Shown piece after piece: positions 21,937-30,447 of a stretch of DNA of 64,000 nucleotides. The position numbers were made by a program, and so were the translations under genes. Within the stretch, counting starts at the first letter, position 1. Each line of letters opens with the position of its first letter. A model generated the notes under the pieces. It saw nothing but the letters and a program-made list of their open reading frames with translations. It did not search any database and was not told the DNA's origin. The stretch comes from an uncultured Acidovorax sp. (lineage in GTDB: Bacteria > Pseudomonadota > Gammaproteobacteria > Burkholderiales > Burkholderiaceae_C), in the NCBI GenBank assembly GCA_913774955.1, contig CAJYKV010000027.1, positions 124,001-188,000 of the forward strand, in the 5' to 3' direction.

Positions 21937-23217
21937 TCAGCGGCCGGCCGCGGAGCCGGCCATGGCGGGCGCCGAGGCTGCGGTTGCGGTTGCGGTTGCG
22001 GCTGCGGCAGCGGCAGCGGATGTGGCCCCTGCCGCAACGCCTGGAGCGGGCACGCCCCGCGCCTCCACCACCAAGCCTTCGCTCAGGCGCTCGATGCCCT
22101 CCACCACGATCCGCTGCCCGACCTGCACGCCACTCGCGACGCGGTAGCGGCCCTGCACGAGTTCGCCGAGCGCGACGGGCATCGCATGCGCACGCCGTTC
22201 ACCGTCGACCACCCAGAGGCTCGCCTGCCCGCCCGTGCGCACCACGGCCTGCTGCGGCACGGCCAGCGCGCCCCGGTAGTGGGTCCGCGGAACGCGCGCC
22301 TGCACGAACATGCCCGGCAGCAGCAGCCGGCGGGGGTTGTCCACGAGGATGCGCACCAGCACGTCGCCCGTGCCGGCATCGACGCTGATGCCGGAAAACA
22401 GCACGCGCCCTTCCAGCGCCGGCGATGCCGGACGACCTCCATGGTCACCATGATCTGCGGCCCCCAGAATCTGCACGGCCAGGCCGGCGCGGTCCGCACG
22501 CGCAGGCGCGGTGCCTTCGGCCACCGCGGCGCGCAGCGCCTCCAGCGCCGACGCCGGCTGCCGCACGTCCACGTACACCTGATCGATCTGCTGGATGCGC
22601 GCCATCGGCGATGCATCCGTGGGCGAGACCAGGGCGCCTTCCGTGACGAGCGCCTGGTCCACGCGGCCGGCGATCGGCGCCGTCACGGTGGCGAACCGCA
22701 GGTCCAGTTCCCGGCGGGCGAGTGTGGCACGGGCCTGCGCGACCTCCGCCACGGCCTGGTCGCGCTGCGACACGGCATCGTCATAAGCCTGGCGGCTCAC
22801 CGCCTGCGCTTGCACCAGAGGTTCGAGGCGCCCGGCCTGCAGGCGGGCCTGGGCTGCCACCGCTTCCGCGCGCTGCAGCGCGGCCCGTGCCATGTCGGCA
22901 TCGGCGCGGAATGGTGCGGGATCGATCTGGAACAGCGCCGCGCCCTGGCGGATCTCGGCGCCTTGCTCGAACAGCCGGCGCCGCACGATACCGCCCACCT
23001 GCGGGCGGATTTCGGCGGTGCGCACGGCCGTCACGCGGCCGGACAGCACGTCGGCCACGGTGAAATCATCGGGCACCAGGGCCACGACCGACACCCGGGG
23101 CGGCGGCGCGGCGGCCTCGGGCGCCTCCGAGCGGCCACAGCCGGCGAGCAGCAGGGCGGCCAGCGCTGCGGCGGCCGTGGCCGCCATCGCGCGGCGGTGC
23201 CGTTGCGGGATCAGCAT
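21937..23217 (-). CDS. Efflux RND transporter periplasmic adaptor (lipoprotein)
   Basis: MLIPQRHRRAMAATAAAALAALLLAGCGRSEA (lipobox), VRTAEIRPQVGGIVRRRLFEQGAEIRQGAALFQIDPAPF. Confidence 0.93.
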   Translation of the reverse strand: MLIPQRHRRAMAATAAAALAALLLAGCGRSEAPEAAAPPPRVSVVALVPDDFTVADVLSGRVTAVRTAEIRPQVGGIVRRRLFEQGAEIRQGAALFQIDPAPFRADADMARAALQRAEAVAAQARLQAGRLEPLVQAQAVSRQAYDDAVSQRDQAVAEVAQARATLARRELDLRFATVTAPIAGRVDQALVTEGALVSPTDASPMARIQQIDQVYVDVRQPASALEALRAAVAEGTAPARADRAGLAVQILGAADHGDHGGRPASPALEGRVLFSGISVDAGTGDVLVRILVDNPRRLLLPGMFVQARVPRTHYRGALAVPQQAVVRTGGQASLWVVDGERRAHAMPVALGELVQGRYRVASGVQVGQRIVVEGIERLSEGLVVEARGVPAPGVAAGATSAAAAAAATATATAASAPAMAGSAAGR

Positions 23218-23328
23218 GTCGAAAATCCTTCCCATGTCCGGCCGCCGCGCGGGGCGCCTGCGGCCAGTGAAAAGGTGCGACTGTGGTGCGCGGCCGCTGC
23301 GATGCGTTTGGCGTTGTGTGGAGATGCG

Positions 23329-24102
23329 ATGGAGCGGAAAAATTTGGATAGAGTGCGGCCCGTGTCCACACCACCCCTTCGACTTTTTCCGGAATCCGCC
23401 TCCCGCGCGCTCGTGCTCATCGCCGAAGACGAGCCCGAGATCGCCGAGATCCTCTCCGCGTACCTCGCGCGCGACGGGCTGCGCACGGTGCACGCGCCCG
23501 ACGGCCAGGCGGCCCTCGCGCTGCACCTCGCGCTCAAGCCGGACCTGGTCCTGCTCGACGTGCAGATGCCGCGGGCTGATGGCTGGAAGGTGCTGAGCGA
23601 GATCCGCCACCGTGGCGAAACGCCCGTCATCATGCTGACGGCCATGGACCAGGACATCGACAAGCTGATGGGCCTGCGCATCGGTGCGGACGATTACGTC
23701 GTCAAACCCTTCAACGCCGCCGAGGTCGTGGCCCGCGTGCAGGCCGTTCTGCGCCGCAGCCGGGCCGCGTCCCCCGTGGCCGGAACACCGCAGGTGCTGC
23801 GCGCCGGCATCTTCCAGATCGACCCCGAAACCCACGAGGCCACCGTGCACCAGGGCGAGCAATCCCACCTGCTCGACCTCACGCTCACGGAATTCAAGCT
23901 GCTCGCCTGCCTGATGCGCTCGCCGCGGCGCGTCTTCAGCCGGCTCGAGCTGCTGGAATCCTGCCTGCCCGAGGGCGACACGCTGGAGCGCACGGTGGAC
24001 AGCCACATCAGCAAGCTGCGCAAGAAGCTCGAGGCGATCGGCATCGAAGGCCTTCCCGTGAGCGTGCGCGGCGTGGGCTACCGCCTCGGGAGCGGCGAGT
24101 GA
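23329..24102 (+). CDS. OmpR-family response regulator (BaeR-like)
   Basis: ALVLIAEDEPEIAEILSAYLARDGLRTVHAPDG...LVLLDVQMPRADGWKVL...; winged-helix C-terminus HISKLRKKLEAIG...VRGVGYRL. Confidence 0.93.
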   Translation: MERKNLDRVRPVSTPPLRLFPESASRALVLIAEDEPEIAEILSAYLARDGLRTVHAPDGQAALALHLALKPDLVLLDVQMPRADGWKVLSEIRHRGETPVIMLTAMDQDIDKLMGLRIGADDYVVKPFNAAEVVARVQAVLRRSRAASPVAGTPQVLRAGIFQIDPETHEATVHQGEQSHLLDLTLTEFKLLACLMRSPRRVFSRLELLESCLPEGDTLERTVDSHISKLRKKLEAIGIEGLPVSVRGVGYRLGSGE

Positions 24103-25157
24103 GACCAGGCTCCGGACTGCGCCGCCAGGTGGTGCAGTCATTGGCCGTCATGGCCCTGGGGATCATCCTGATCTCGGTGCTCGGCTCCTACGCCTTCTAC
24201 GCCCTGCTGATGGCGTATTCCCCATCGAGCATTTCCGACAGCTGGGTGCCGTCCCGGGTGGAATGGGTCTGGATGTTCGCGACCATGCTGGCCGCGCTGG
24301 CGATCGCCGTCGCCGTCGCGGTGCGGCTCTCGCGCCGCATCCTCACGCCGCTCAACTCGGTGGCAGAGAGCCTGCGGCAGATGGCGCAGGGCGATCTGCA
24401 GGCACGCGCCGCGGCCGACGATGAATCGCTCGGCGAAACCGCCCAGCTGGTGCGCGACTTCAACGCCATGGCGGAACGCCTGCAGGCCATGGAACAGGAG
24501 CGCGCCTTCTGGAATGCCGCCATCGCCCACGAACTGCGCACGCCCGTCACGATTCTCACGGGCCGCCTGCAGGGCCTCACGGAAGGCGTGTTCGAGCCGC
24601 GCGCGGAACTGTTCCAGGGCCTGCTGCGCCAGGTGCAGGGCCTGAGCCGCCTGATCGAAGACCTCCGCATGCTGAGCCTGCGCGACAGCGGGCACCTGGA
24701 GCTCGAACGGGTACCGGCGGACCTCGCCCAGGAGATCGACTCCGTGGTGCATGCGTTCGAACCGCGGCTGCAGCAGCGCGGCTTCACCCTGCGCACGCAC
24801 ATCGACCTGCCCGCCAGCGTCACCTGCGACCCGGTGCGCATCCGCCAGGCCCTGATGGCCTTGCTCGAGAACGTGCACAAGCACGCCACTCCGGGAGAAG
24901 TGCAGGTGCGTGCACGGGTCGACGAAGGCAGGTGCCGGCTCAGCGTCGAAGACGCAGGCCCCGGAATTCCCCCCGAACTAGCCGGGCAGGTCTTCGAAGC
25001 CTTCCACCGCGGAGATGCTGACCGGCCGCAAAACGCCGGCGGCAGCGGCCTGGGCCTGGCCGTGGTCCGGGCGATCGCCGAAGCCCACGGCGGGCAGGCG
25101 GCCTGCGAATCGTCGCCCGGCGGAGGCGCCGTGCTGTCGTTGTGCTGGCCGGTGTGA
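24099..25157 (+). CDS. HAMP-domain sensor histidine kinase (BaeS-like)
   Basis: GTG start overlapping the RR stop. HAMP RLSRRILTPLNSVAESLRQMAQGDLQAR, H-box AIAHELRTPVTILTGRLQGLTEGVF, HATPase GGSGLGLAVVRAIAEAHGG. Confidence 0.93.
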   Translation: MRPGSGLRRQVVQSLAVMALGIILISVLGSYAFYALLMAYSPSSISDSWVPSRVEWVWMFATMLAALAIAVAVAVRLSRRILTPLNSVAESLRQMAQGDLQARAAADDESLGETAQLVRDFNAMAERLQAMEQERAFWNAAIAHELRTPVTILTGRLQGLTEGVFEPRAELFQGLLRQVQGLSRLIEDLRMLSLRDSGHLELERVPADLAQEIDSVVHAFEPRLQQRGFTLRTHIDLPASVTCDPVRIRQALMALLENVHKHATPGEVQVRARVDEGRCRLSVEDAGPGIPPELAGQVFEAFHRGDADRPQNAGGSGLGLAVVRAIAEAHGGQAACESSPGGGAVLSLCWPV

Positions 25158-25272
25158 CGACCCCGGCATGCAGGGCGGTGCGTGCGCGTCCGTCCTGCGG
25201 AGCGTGCGGACGCCCATGGCATCGCCAACTAGGGATAGAATCCCGTCCGGCCGCCGACATGGCGTGCCCCAC

Positions 25273-25346
25273 GCGGGTGTAGTTCAATGGTAGAACGGCA
25301 GCTTCCCAAGCTTCATACGAGGGTTCGATTCCCTTCACCCGCTCCA
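25273..25346 (+). tRNA. tRNA-Gly (anticodon CCC), CCA encoded
   Basis: GCGGGTG/CACCCGC acceptor stem, D-loop AGTTCAATGGTAGAAC, loop TTCCCAA, T-arm AGGGTTCGATTCCCT, 3' TCCA. Confidence 0.95.
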
Positions 25347-25418
25347 CTTCCGGCTGTCTTCATGCCGTGAGCACGCTGGCGATGTCCGATGCGGCCCGTG
25401 AGCTGCGTCAGTCCTCTC

Positions 25419-26942
25419 TCACTGAACCGGGTTCGGCGCCGCTCCGTCCCGCAGTACACGCCCCTCCCCCTTCCCGAGCAGCCACCAGAGCACCGCCGCC
25501 GTCGTGGCCGTGACGCCCGCCAGCCCTTGCAGCAACACCGCGAACGCGCCCTCATAAGCCGCCGCCAGCTGGTGCGCCATGGCGCCGGTCGACAGCGCCG
25601 CCGCTTCCGCCAGACGGCCTGCGCCCAGCAGCTGCGCGGCTGTGACCGCATCGGGCACGGTCCGCAGCCTCGCCTGAATGAGCGTTGCAAGCACCGAACC
25701 CACCAGCGCGAGCGCCACGCCCTCCCCCGCCACCCGCGTAGTGCTGAAAATACCTGCCGCCATGCCCGCGCGCTCCGGCGGCACGACGCTCACGGCCAGG
25801 CCGTCCATCAATCCCCAGGGCAGGCTGATCCCGCAGCCGATCAGCACCATCGCCGGCACTGCCCCGCTGCCGGCAGGTGACATCGATAGCCCCAGCAACC
25901 CGATGGCGCATGCCACCAGCCCCGCGCAGCACAGCACGGCGGGCGAGACGCGGCGCGCCAGGCGGCCCGCCACCAGCGGCAGCACCAGCAGCGGCGCCGA
26001 CAGCGCCGCCATCCACCCGCCGGTGGTGCGCGCATCCATGCCGTCGATGCCGGCGAAGCGGATCGGCAGCAGCACCAGCAGCACGACGAAGCCATAGGCC
26101 GGAGCCGCGGCCAGCAGCTGGATGCCGAGAAAGCGCCGATAGCGCAGCAGCGAGAGATCGAGCAACGGCGCGGGCGAGCGGCGCTCGATCTCCGCGAAGG
26201 CCGCGAACAGCAGCACCGCGGCGACGAGCCCCGCCGCCACCCACCTATCGCTCCAGCCCCGCTGCGCCGCGGCCAGGACGGCGCAGGTGAGCAATGTCAA
26301 CGCCAGGGTGAAAGCTGCCGCGCCCGGCCAGTCGAAACCGCCCGGTGCCGGGCTGCGCGTCTCGGGCATCGCCCGCAGGGCCAGGGCCAGTGCGACCGCC
26401 ATCGCGATGATCACCAGCCCGAAGATCGCCCGCCAGCCGAAAGCGTCCGCCAGGACACCGGCCGTCATGGGACCGAGCACGAGCCCGATGCCGAACGCCG
26501 TGCCCAGCCAGCTGAACGCGCGCGTCTGCTCCGACCCCGAGAAGGCCTGCGCCAGCGCAGCGGCCCCGCCCGCGAAGATGGCCGCACCCGCCAGCCCCTG
26601 CAGCCCGCGCAGCAGGTTGAACACTGCCATGCCGGGCGCGAACGGCAATGCGGCCGATGCCGCGATGAACAGCCACGCACCGGCCATGAACACGCGGCGG
26701 CGCCCGATCCGGTCGGCCAGCGCACCGGCGGCCAGCAGGCAGCTGCCGAACGCCAGCATGAACGCATTTGTTACCCAGGCCAGGTCGCCCGCGGAGGCAT
26801 GCAGCGCGTCCGCGATGCCGCCCAGCGCCACCGCCGGGCCGGTGAACACCATGGGCATGGTCGCCGATGCGATGCACACGGCGGCGAGCAGAGGGCGCGG
26901 GGCGTGATGCCCGGGCCGGAAATTCAGAGGAGAAGAGGTCAT
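25419..26942 (-). CDS. MFS transporter, DHA2-like (14-TM type)
   Basis: MTSSPLNFRPGHHAPRPLLAAVCIASATMPMVFTGPAVALGGIADALHASAGDLAWVTNAFMLAFGSCLLAAGALADRIGRRRVFMAG... Confidence 0.88.
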   Translation of the reverse strand: MTSSPLNFRPGHHAPRPLLAAVCIASATMPMVFTGPAVALGGIADALHASAGDLAWVTNAFMLAFGSCLLAAGALADRIGRRRVFMAGAWLFIAASAALPFAPGMAVFNLLRGLQGLAGAAIFAGGAAALAQAFSGSEQTRAFSWLGTAFGIGLVLGPMTAGVLADAFGWRAIFGLVIIAMAVALALALRAMPETRSPAPGGFDWPGAAAFTLALTLLTCAVLAAAQRGWSDRWVAAGLVAAVLLFAAFAEIERRSPAPLLDLSLLRYRRFLGIQLLAAAPAYGFVVLLVLLPIRFAGIDGMDARTTGGWMAALSAPLLVLPLVAGRLARRVSPAVLCCAGLVACAIGLLGLSMSPAGSGAVPAMVLIGCGISLPWGLMDGLAVSVVPPERAGMAAGIFSTTRVAGEGVALALVGSVLATLIQARLRTVPDAVTAAQLLGAGRLAEAAALSTGAMAHQLAAAYEGAFAVLLQGLAGVTATTAAVLWWLLGKGEGRVLRDGAAPNPVQ

Positions 26943-27120
26943 GCGGTTCCACCAAGAAGGAGAAGAAAGACGCGAAGCGGCGGCAGAGAAGCACCGCATG
27001 CAATGGAAGATAAGATTTCCGCAGTCCGCGAAAAACCACTCTTGATTCCACTGACTCCGGAATGAATTTCCGGAATCTGCTTTTCTTCTCTTGTGGCCCT
27101 GCTCTTACCGGATGCTCTGC

Positions 27121-28068
27121 ATGGATACCGCTGCCCACCTCCCCGGCCTCGCCGCGTTCGTGCGTACCGCCGACCTCGGCAGCTTCGTGGCGGCCGGGCG
27201 CGCGCTCGGCATCTCCGCCTCGGCCGTGGGCAAGGCTGTGGCCCGGCTGGAGCAGGAACTCGGCGTGCGGCTCCTGCAGCGCAGCACGCGCCGCATCGCG
27301 CTCACGGAGGAAGGCCGGCAGTTCCACGAGCGCTGCCGGCGCATCCTGGACGACCTCGACGATGCGCGCGCCATGCTGTCGGAGGCGGCCGGCACACCGC
27401 GCGGCCGCCTGCGCGTCAGCGTGCCCATCGTCGCCTACCACCTGCTGCTGCCCGTGCTGCCGGAATTCCTGGAGCGTTATCCGGCCGTCGAACTCGACAT
27501 CGACTTCAACGACCGCGTGGTGGACCTCATCGGGGAAGGCGTGGACGTCGCGGTGCGCAGCGGCGACCTGCCGGATTCGCGGCTCGTGAGCGTGCCCCTG
27601 CGGCACTACCGCTCGATCCTGTGCGCATCGCCCGGCTACCTCGCGGCACGGGGCACGCCGGCCACCGCCCTCGACCTCGCGGACCACGACGGCATTTGTT
27701 TCCGCTACCCCAACTCCGGGCAGACGATGGCGTGGCCTCTGGCTGAAGAGGCAACCGGCAGCACAGAAGTTTCCGTGCCTCGCCTGCGCCGAGCGCTCGT
27801 CTTCAACAACATGGAAGCCGTGCGGGGCGCGGCCCTCGGCGGGCTGGGGATCGGCTGCATGCCGGACTTCCTGGTGGAAGGGCCGCTGCGAGGGGGCGAC
27901 TTGTGCATCGTCCTCCCCCATCGGGCGCCGCGCACCGCTGGCCGCTTTCGCGCCGTCTGGCCCACCAGCCGCCACCTGTCGCCCAAGGTGCGCGTGTTCG
28001 TCGATTTTCTGAAGGTACGTCTCGGCGAGGAAAGCGGTGAACTGCGCACGCCCGGGGACCTTGGTTAG
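27121..28068 (+). CDS. LysR-family transcriptional regulator
   Basis: LPGLAAFVRTADLGSFVAAGRALGISASAVGKAVARLEQELGVRLLQRSTRRIALTEEG. Confidence 0.93.
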   Translation: MDTAAHLPGLAAFVRTADLGSFVAAGRALGISASAVGKAVARLEQELGVRLLQRSTRRIALTEEGRQFHERCRRILDDLDDARAMLSEAAGTPRGRLRVSVPIVAYHLLLPVLPEFLERYPAVELDIDFNDRVVDLIGEGVDVAVRSGDLPDSRLVSVPLRHYRSILCASPGYLAARGTPATALDLADHDGICFRYPNSGQTMAWPLAEEATGSTEVSVPRLRRALVFNNMEAVRGAALGGLGIGCMPDFLVEGPLRGGDLCIVLPHRAPRTAGRFRAVWPTSRHLSPKVRVFVDFLKVRLGEESGELRTPGDLG

Positions 28069-28487
28069 AGTCCCCTGAAGAACGTCCAGCCACTGGTGTC
28101 GATGCCCGAATCGCCGGGATGGAAATCCCCACGGAATTCGATGCGGTTCATCGCGGGGTCCACTATGACTGCGGTGTAGCCGGTGGGATCCATCAACAGC
28201 AACTCGATCTGCACGCCTGCCTGGACCCAGCGGTTGCAAGGCTCAAGAAAGTGGTCTGGCAGAAAAATGTTGGCCAGCGAACTGGCACCCAGCGCGTTGA
28301 TTTGCGGCAGGCTGTCCACCTCCTTGAATTGCAGCCGAATGGAGCCGTCTTCCAGCACCCAGAACTCGCTGTACCCGCCACTGAAGCCCAGAGCATGGCG
28401 GTAGTAACGCTCCATGTCGTGCTCGTGCGAGAGTGCAAGTGGCACATGGATGTAGGTGGTGCAGTGATCACTCGGCTTTGAAGACAT
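28065..28487 (-). CDS. VOC/glyoxalase-like protein
   Basis: MSSKPSDHCTTYIHVPLALSHEHDMERYYRHALGFSGGYSEFWVLEDG...MDPTGYTAVIVDPAMNRIEFRG; pattern resembles a VOC fold. Confidence 0.55.
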   Translation of the reverse strand: MSSKPSDHCTTYIHVPLALSHEHDMERYYRHALGFSGGYSEFWVLEDGSIRLQFKEVDSLPQINALGASSLANIFLPDHFLEPCNRWVQAGVQIELLLMDPTGYTAVIVDPAMNRIEFRGDFHPGDSGIDTSGWTFFRGL

Positions 28488-28565
28488 ATATCACCGAGCT
28501 CCGAACGTCCGCTGTTCGCGACAATGTTCGGTAAAGCGCTGAATCGACATAGGTTTTTGCCACAG

Positions 28566-28988
28566 TTAATAATCAGTCACAAAAAACTCGAAAAACCCTA
28601 CCTTGTGCTTCGCGAACGCGGTGGCGATTCTGCCTTCAGGAATTTTTTTGGACGAGAGCCCGCCAATACATATACCCAGACCTCTGAAAATCATGTATTT
28701 CGGCCCCACCATGTGATCCGGGTCCAACTTCTTGAGCGCTTCAATGGCTCCGGCAGCATAGATTTCGATGCCGGCCACCATCGGATGAACATGCTTGTTC
28801 ATGGAGACATACGCGAGCTTCTTCTCTTCGTAGACAAGCTCGCACCCTTCTCTGTCTTCAGTAACTATGCCTTGAATGTTGTCTTTTTTAGCAACGTAAG
28901 GCACGCCATTTTTCTTTTTTACATCCGACTGGCTTTTTCCGAATAGAAAATTGTTGACGGAAATATAGGGTTCTATTATATATTTCAT
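28566..28988 (-). CDS. Hypothetical protein, candidate immunity protein in polymorphic toxin island
   Basis: AT-rich ORF MKYIIEPYISVNNFLFGKSQSDVKKKNGVPYVAKKDN...; lies 39 nt downstream of a toxin-tip remnant on the same strand. Confidence 0.6.
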   Translation of the reverse strand: MKYIIEPYISVNNFLFGKSQSDVKKKNGVPYVAKKDNIQGIVTEDREGCELVYEEKKLAYVSMNKHVHPMVAGIEIYAAGAIEALKKLDPDHMVGPKYMIFRGLGICIGGLSSKKIPEGRIATAFAKHKVGFFEFFVTDY

Positions 28989-29027
28989 TGCTTTCCGTGT
29001 ACCTGAAGCATACCCGAACGATGTATC

Positions 29028-29185
29028 TCAAATGTCTTTTATTGACCTCAAAAAAAGAACATCTAAAAAGCAAATATTCGCCTTACCAATTTTTAACGCC
29101 ACATACTCCTTGACGTCATGATCCCCCAAGGCTGACAGCGAGGCCACTTCGCAGCCTCGTCATCAGACACTGAAATATGTTGGTT
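29028..29185 (-). pseudogene. Orphan Rhs/toxin C-terminal fragment (tip remnant 2), frameshifted
   Basis: Reads ...NNQHISVSDDEAAKWPRCQPWG / (frame change at G5) / DHDVKEYVALKIGKANICFLDVLFLRSIKDI*. Paralogous to tip remnant 1. Upstream boundary approximate. Confidence 0.65.
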
Positions 29186-29194
29186 ATTCACAGT

Positions 29195-29234
29195 GGTCAC
29201 CCTCTGGTCACCCTCTGGTCACCCTCTGGTCACC
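29195..29234. repeat. 11-bp tandem repeat GGTCACCCTCT, 3 full copies + 7 nt
   Basis: cagt ggtcaccctct ggtcaccctct ggtcaccctct ggtcacc tccaac read directly. Confidence 0.97.
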
Positions 29235-29552
29235 TCCAACACCCCAAGCGAATTTTGTCGAAAGCACTTTTTCGTTCGGGCTATAGCCGTCTTGATGACC
29301 GATTATACTCCATTCTCCTTCACTTGACTTTTGCAAAAGAGAATACGAATCAAGAATCAATGGTGGATAAAAAGTTTTATCGAGTTTTGCAACATCAATG
29401 GGGAGCACCTCTGCAAAATAATCGAATATCTCTGCGACATGTCCGTCTATAATTTTTGAAACTATTATGCCAAAGCCGTAAACACGTGGCCGCACCTGAA
29501 ATGCAAAAACATCGCCTCGACTAATAGTATCGATCTTTATATTTGTCTTCAT
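29208..29552 (-). CDS. Imm26-like immunity protein (C-terminus runs into 11-bp repeat)
   Basis: MKTNIKIDTISRGDVFAFQVRPRVYGFGIIVSKIIDGHVAEIFDYFAEV...; GDVFAF...YGFGIIV resembles the Imm26 pattern. Confidence 0.6.
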   Translation of the reverse strand: MKTNIKIDTISRGDVFAFQVRPRVYGFGIIVSKIIDGHVAEIFDYFAEVLPIDVAKLDKTFYPPLILDSYSLLQKSSEGEWSIIGHQDGYSPNEKVLSTKFAWGVGGDQRVTRG

Positions 29553-29601
29553 GATAATTTTTCAGTTTCGATATTTCGCCCGCTCTATGCACCAGGTAAA
29601 A

Positions 29602-30026
29602 TTATTTCAGCAAGCGGAGCCCAATACTCTCGCGAGGCAATTGCCACGGACGTATCCAATCCTGCTCAACCATCTCTGCGATGCATCGCTGATACGCAAT
29701 TTGCAATTCCTCTTCGTCAGAAAAGACTCTTTGCAATTTTTCCGCCAACTCCAGAAGAACACTTGACGGCCCATAAACAGAGAGCATTCCTGCTTCAGAA
29801 TTGAAATGCAGCGAGCGGCTTTTCCCCCTCCCATGCCGGATGCCAGCAGTCGAGCGATGCCATCCCAATCATACCCGGTTCCCTCTCGCCCCAATGATCT
29901 GAAGACTGGCACGCGTATCTCCATATCCGAGTCATAGAGATTCAACGTAGTCTCTTCTTCATCGTCGTCAATATTGACGAAAATGGCCTGTAGGTTTCTA
30001 TTTTCATTTTCAATCCAAACCGACAC
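29602..30026 (-). pseudogene. Imm51-like immunity protein, frameshifted (or -1 programmed frameshift)
   Basis: Frame A from GTG 30026: MSVWIENENRNLQAIFVNIDDDEEETTLNLYDSDMEIRVPVFRSLGREGTGYDWDGIARLLASGMGGGK. Frame B (-1) continues SRSLHFNSEAGMLSVYGPSSVLLELAEKLQRVFSDEEELQIAYQRCIAEM... to 29602. Joined product resembles Imm51. Confidence 0.65.
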
Positions 30027-30165
30027 CTTGCCTTCTCAAATATTCCTTGATATTTAAGTCGCCCCACGGCTGACAACGTGGCCACTGTGCAGCCTTGTCA
30101 TCAGAAACGGGCTGACTCTTATTGTAGATATCCTTAATGCTTTGATCTCCCCTTCGTCGCTGATT
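30010..30165 (-). pseudogene. Orphan Rhs/toxin C-terminal fragment (tip remnant 1)
   Basis: NQRRRGDQSIKDIYNKSQPVSDDKAAQWPRCQPWGDLNIKEYLRRQGVGLD*. Overlaps the GTG start of the Imm51-like gene by 17 nt. Confidence 0.65.
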
Positions 30166-30447
30166 TCATAGTCGTCTTTACGCCCGATCGGCATGCGTCG
30201 GGGTGCGGCCCTGGTTGCAGCCAAGAAAAAGCCCTGTACTCTCAAGTCTGCTGCAGTACATCATCGCCCTACTGCGGGGTAAGGGAGGCTGCACCCCAGC
30301 TAACTGCTCCAACCCCAATCCCCACTGAACCCAGCACTTTGAAGCTCGCCGGTCACCGATACCACAAAGATGGAGTTATTGGTATTTACGTCGTCACTGG
30401 AGATAACGTACATAACTGCGATTCAAGCGCGACACAGACGTAGTTTT

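Noticed and set aside
18670-24102. 1810-aa plus-strand ORF
   Set aside because: Mostly antisense to RND/adaptor/MFS genes, with His/Arg-rich low-information sequence typical of GC-rich shadow frames. Only the last 258 codons (23329-24102) are real (response regulator).
25261-28068. Genomic island integrated at tRNA-Gly
   Set aside because: Neighbouring MFS/LysR genes match the surrounding GC content; no integrase or direct repeat of the tRNA 3' end was seen.
29195-29234. CRISPR-like array
   Set aside because: Contiguous 11-bp direct repeats without spacers; no cas genes in the window.
30054-30245. 63-aa minus ORF as a real gene
   Set aside because: Out of frame with the recognisable tip-remnant-1 reading (30010-30165) and has no recognisable family; treated as non-coding or decayed sequence.
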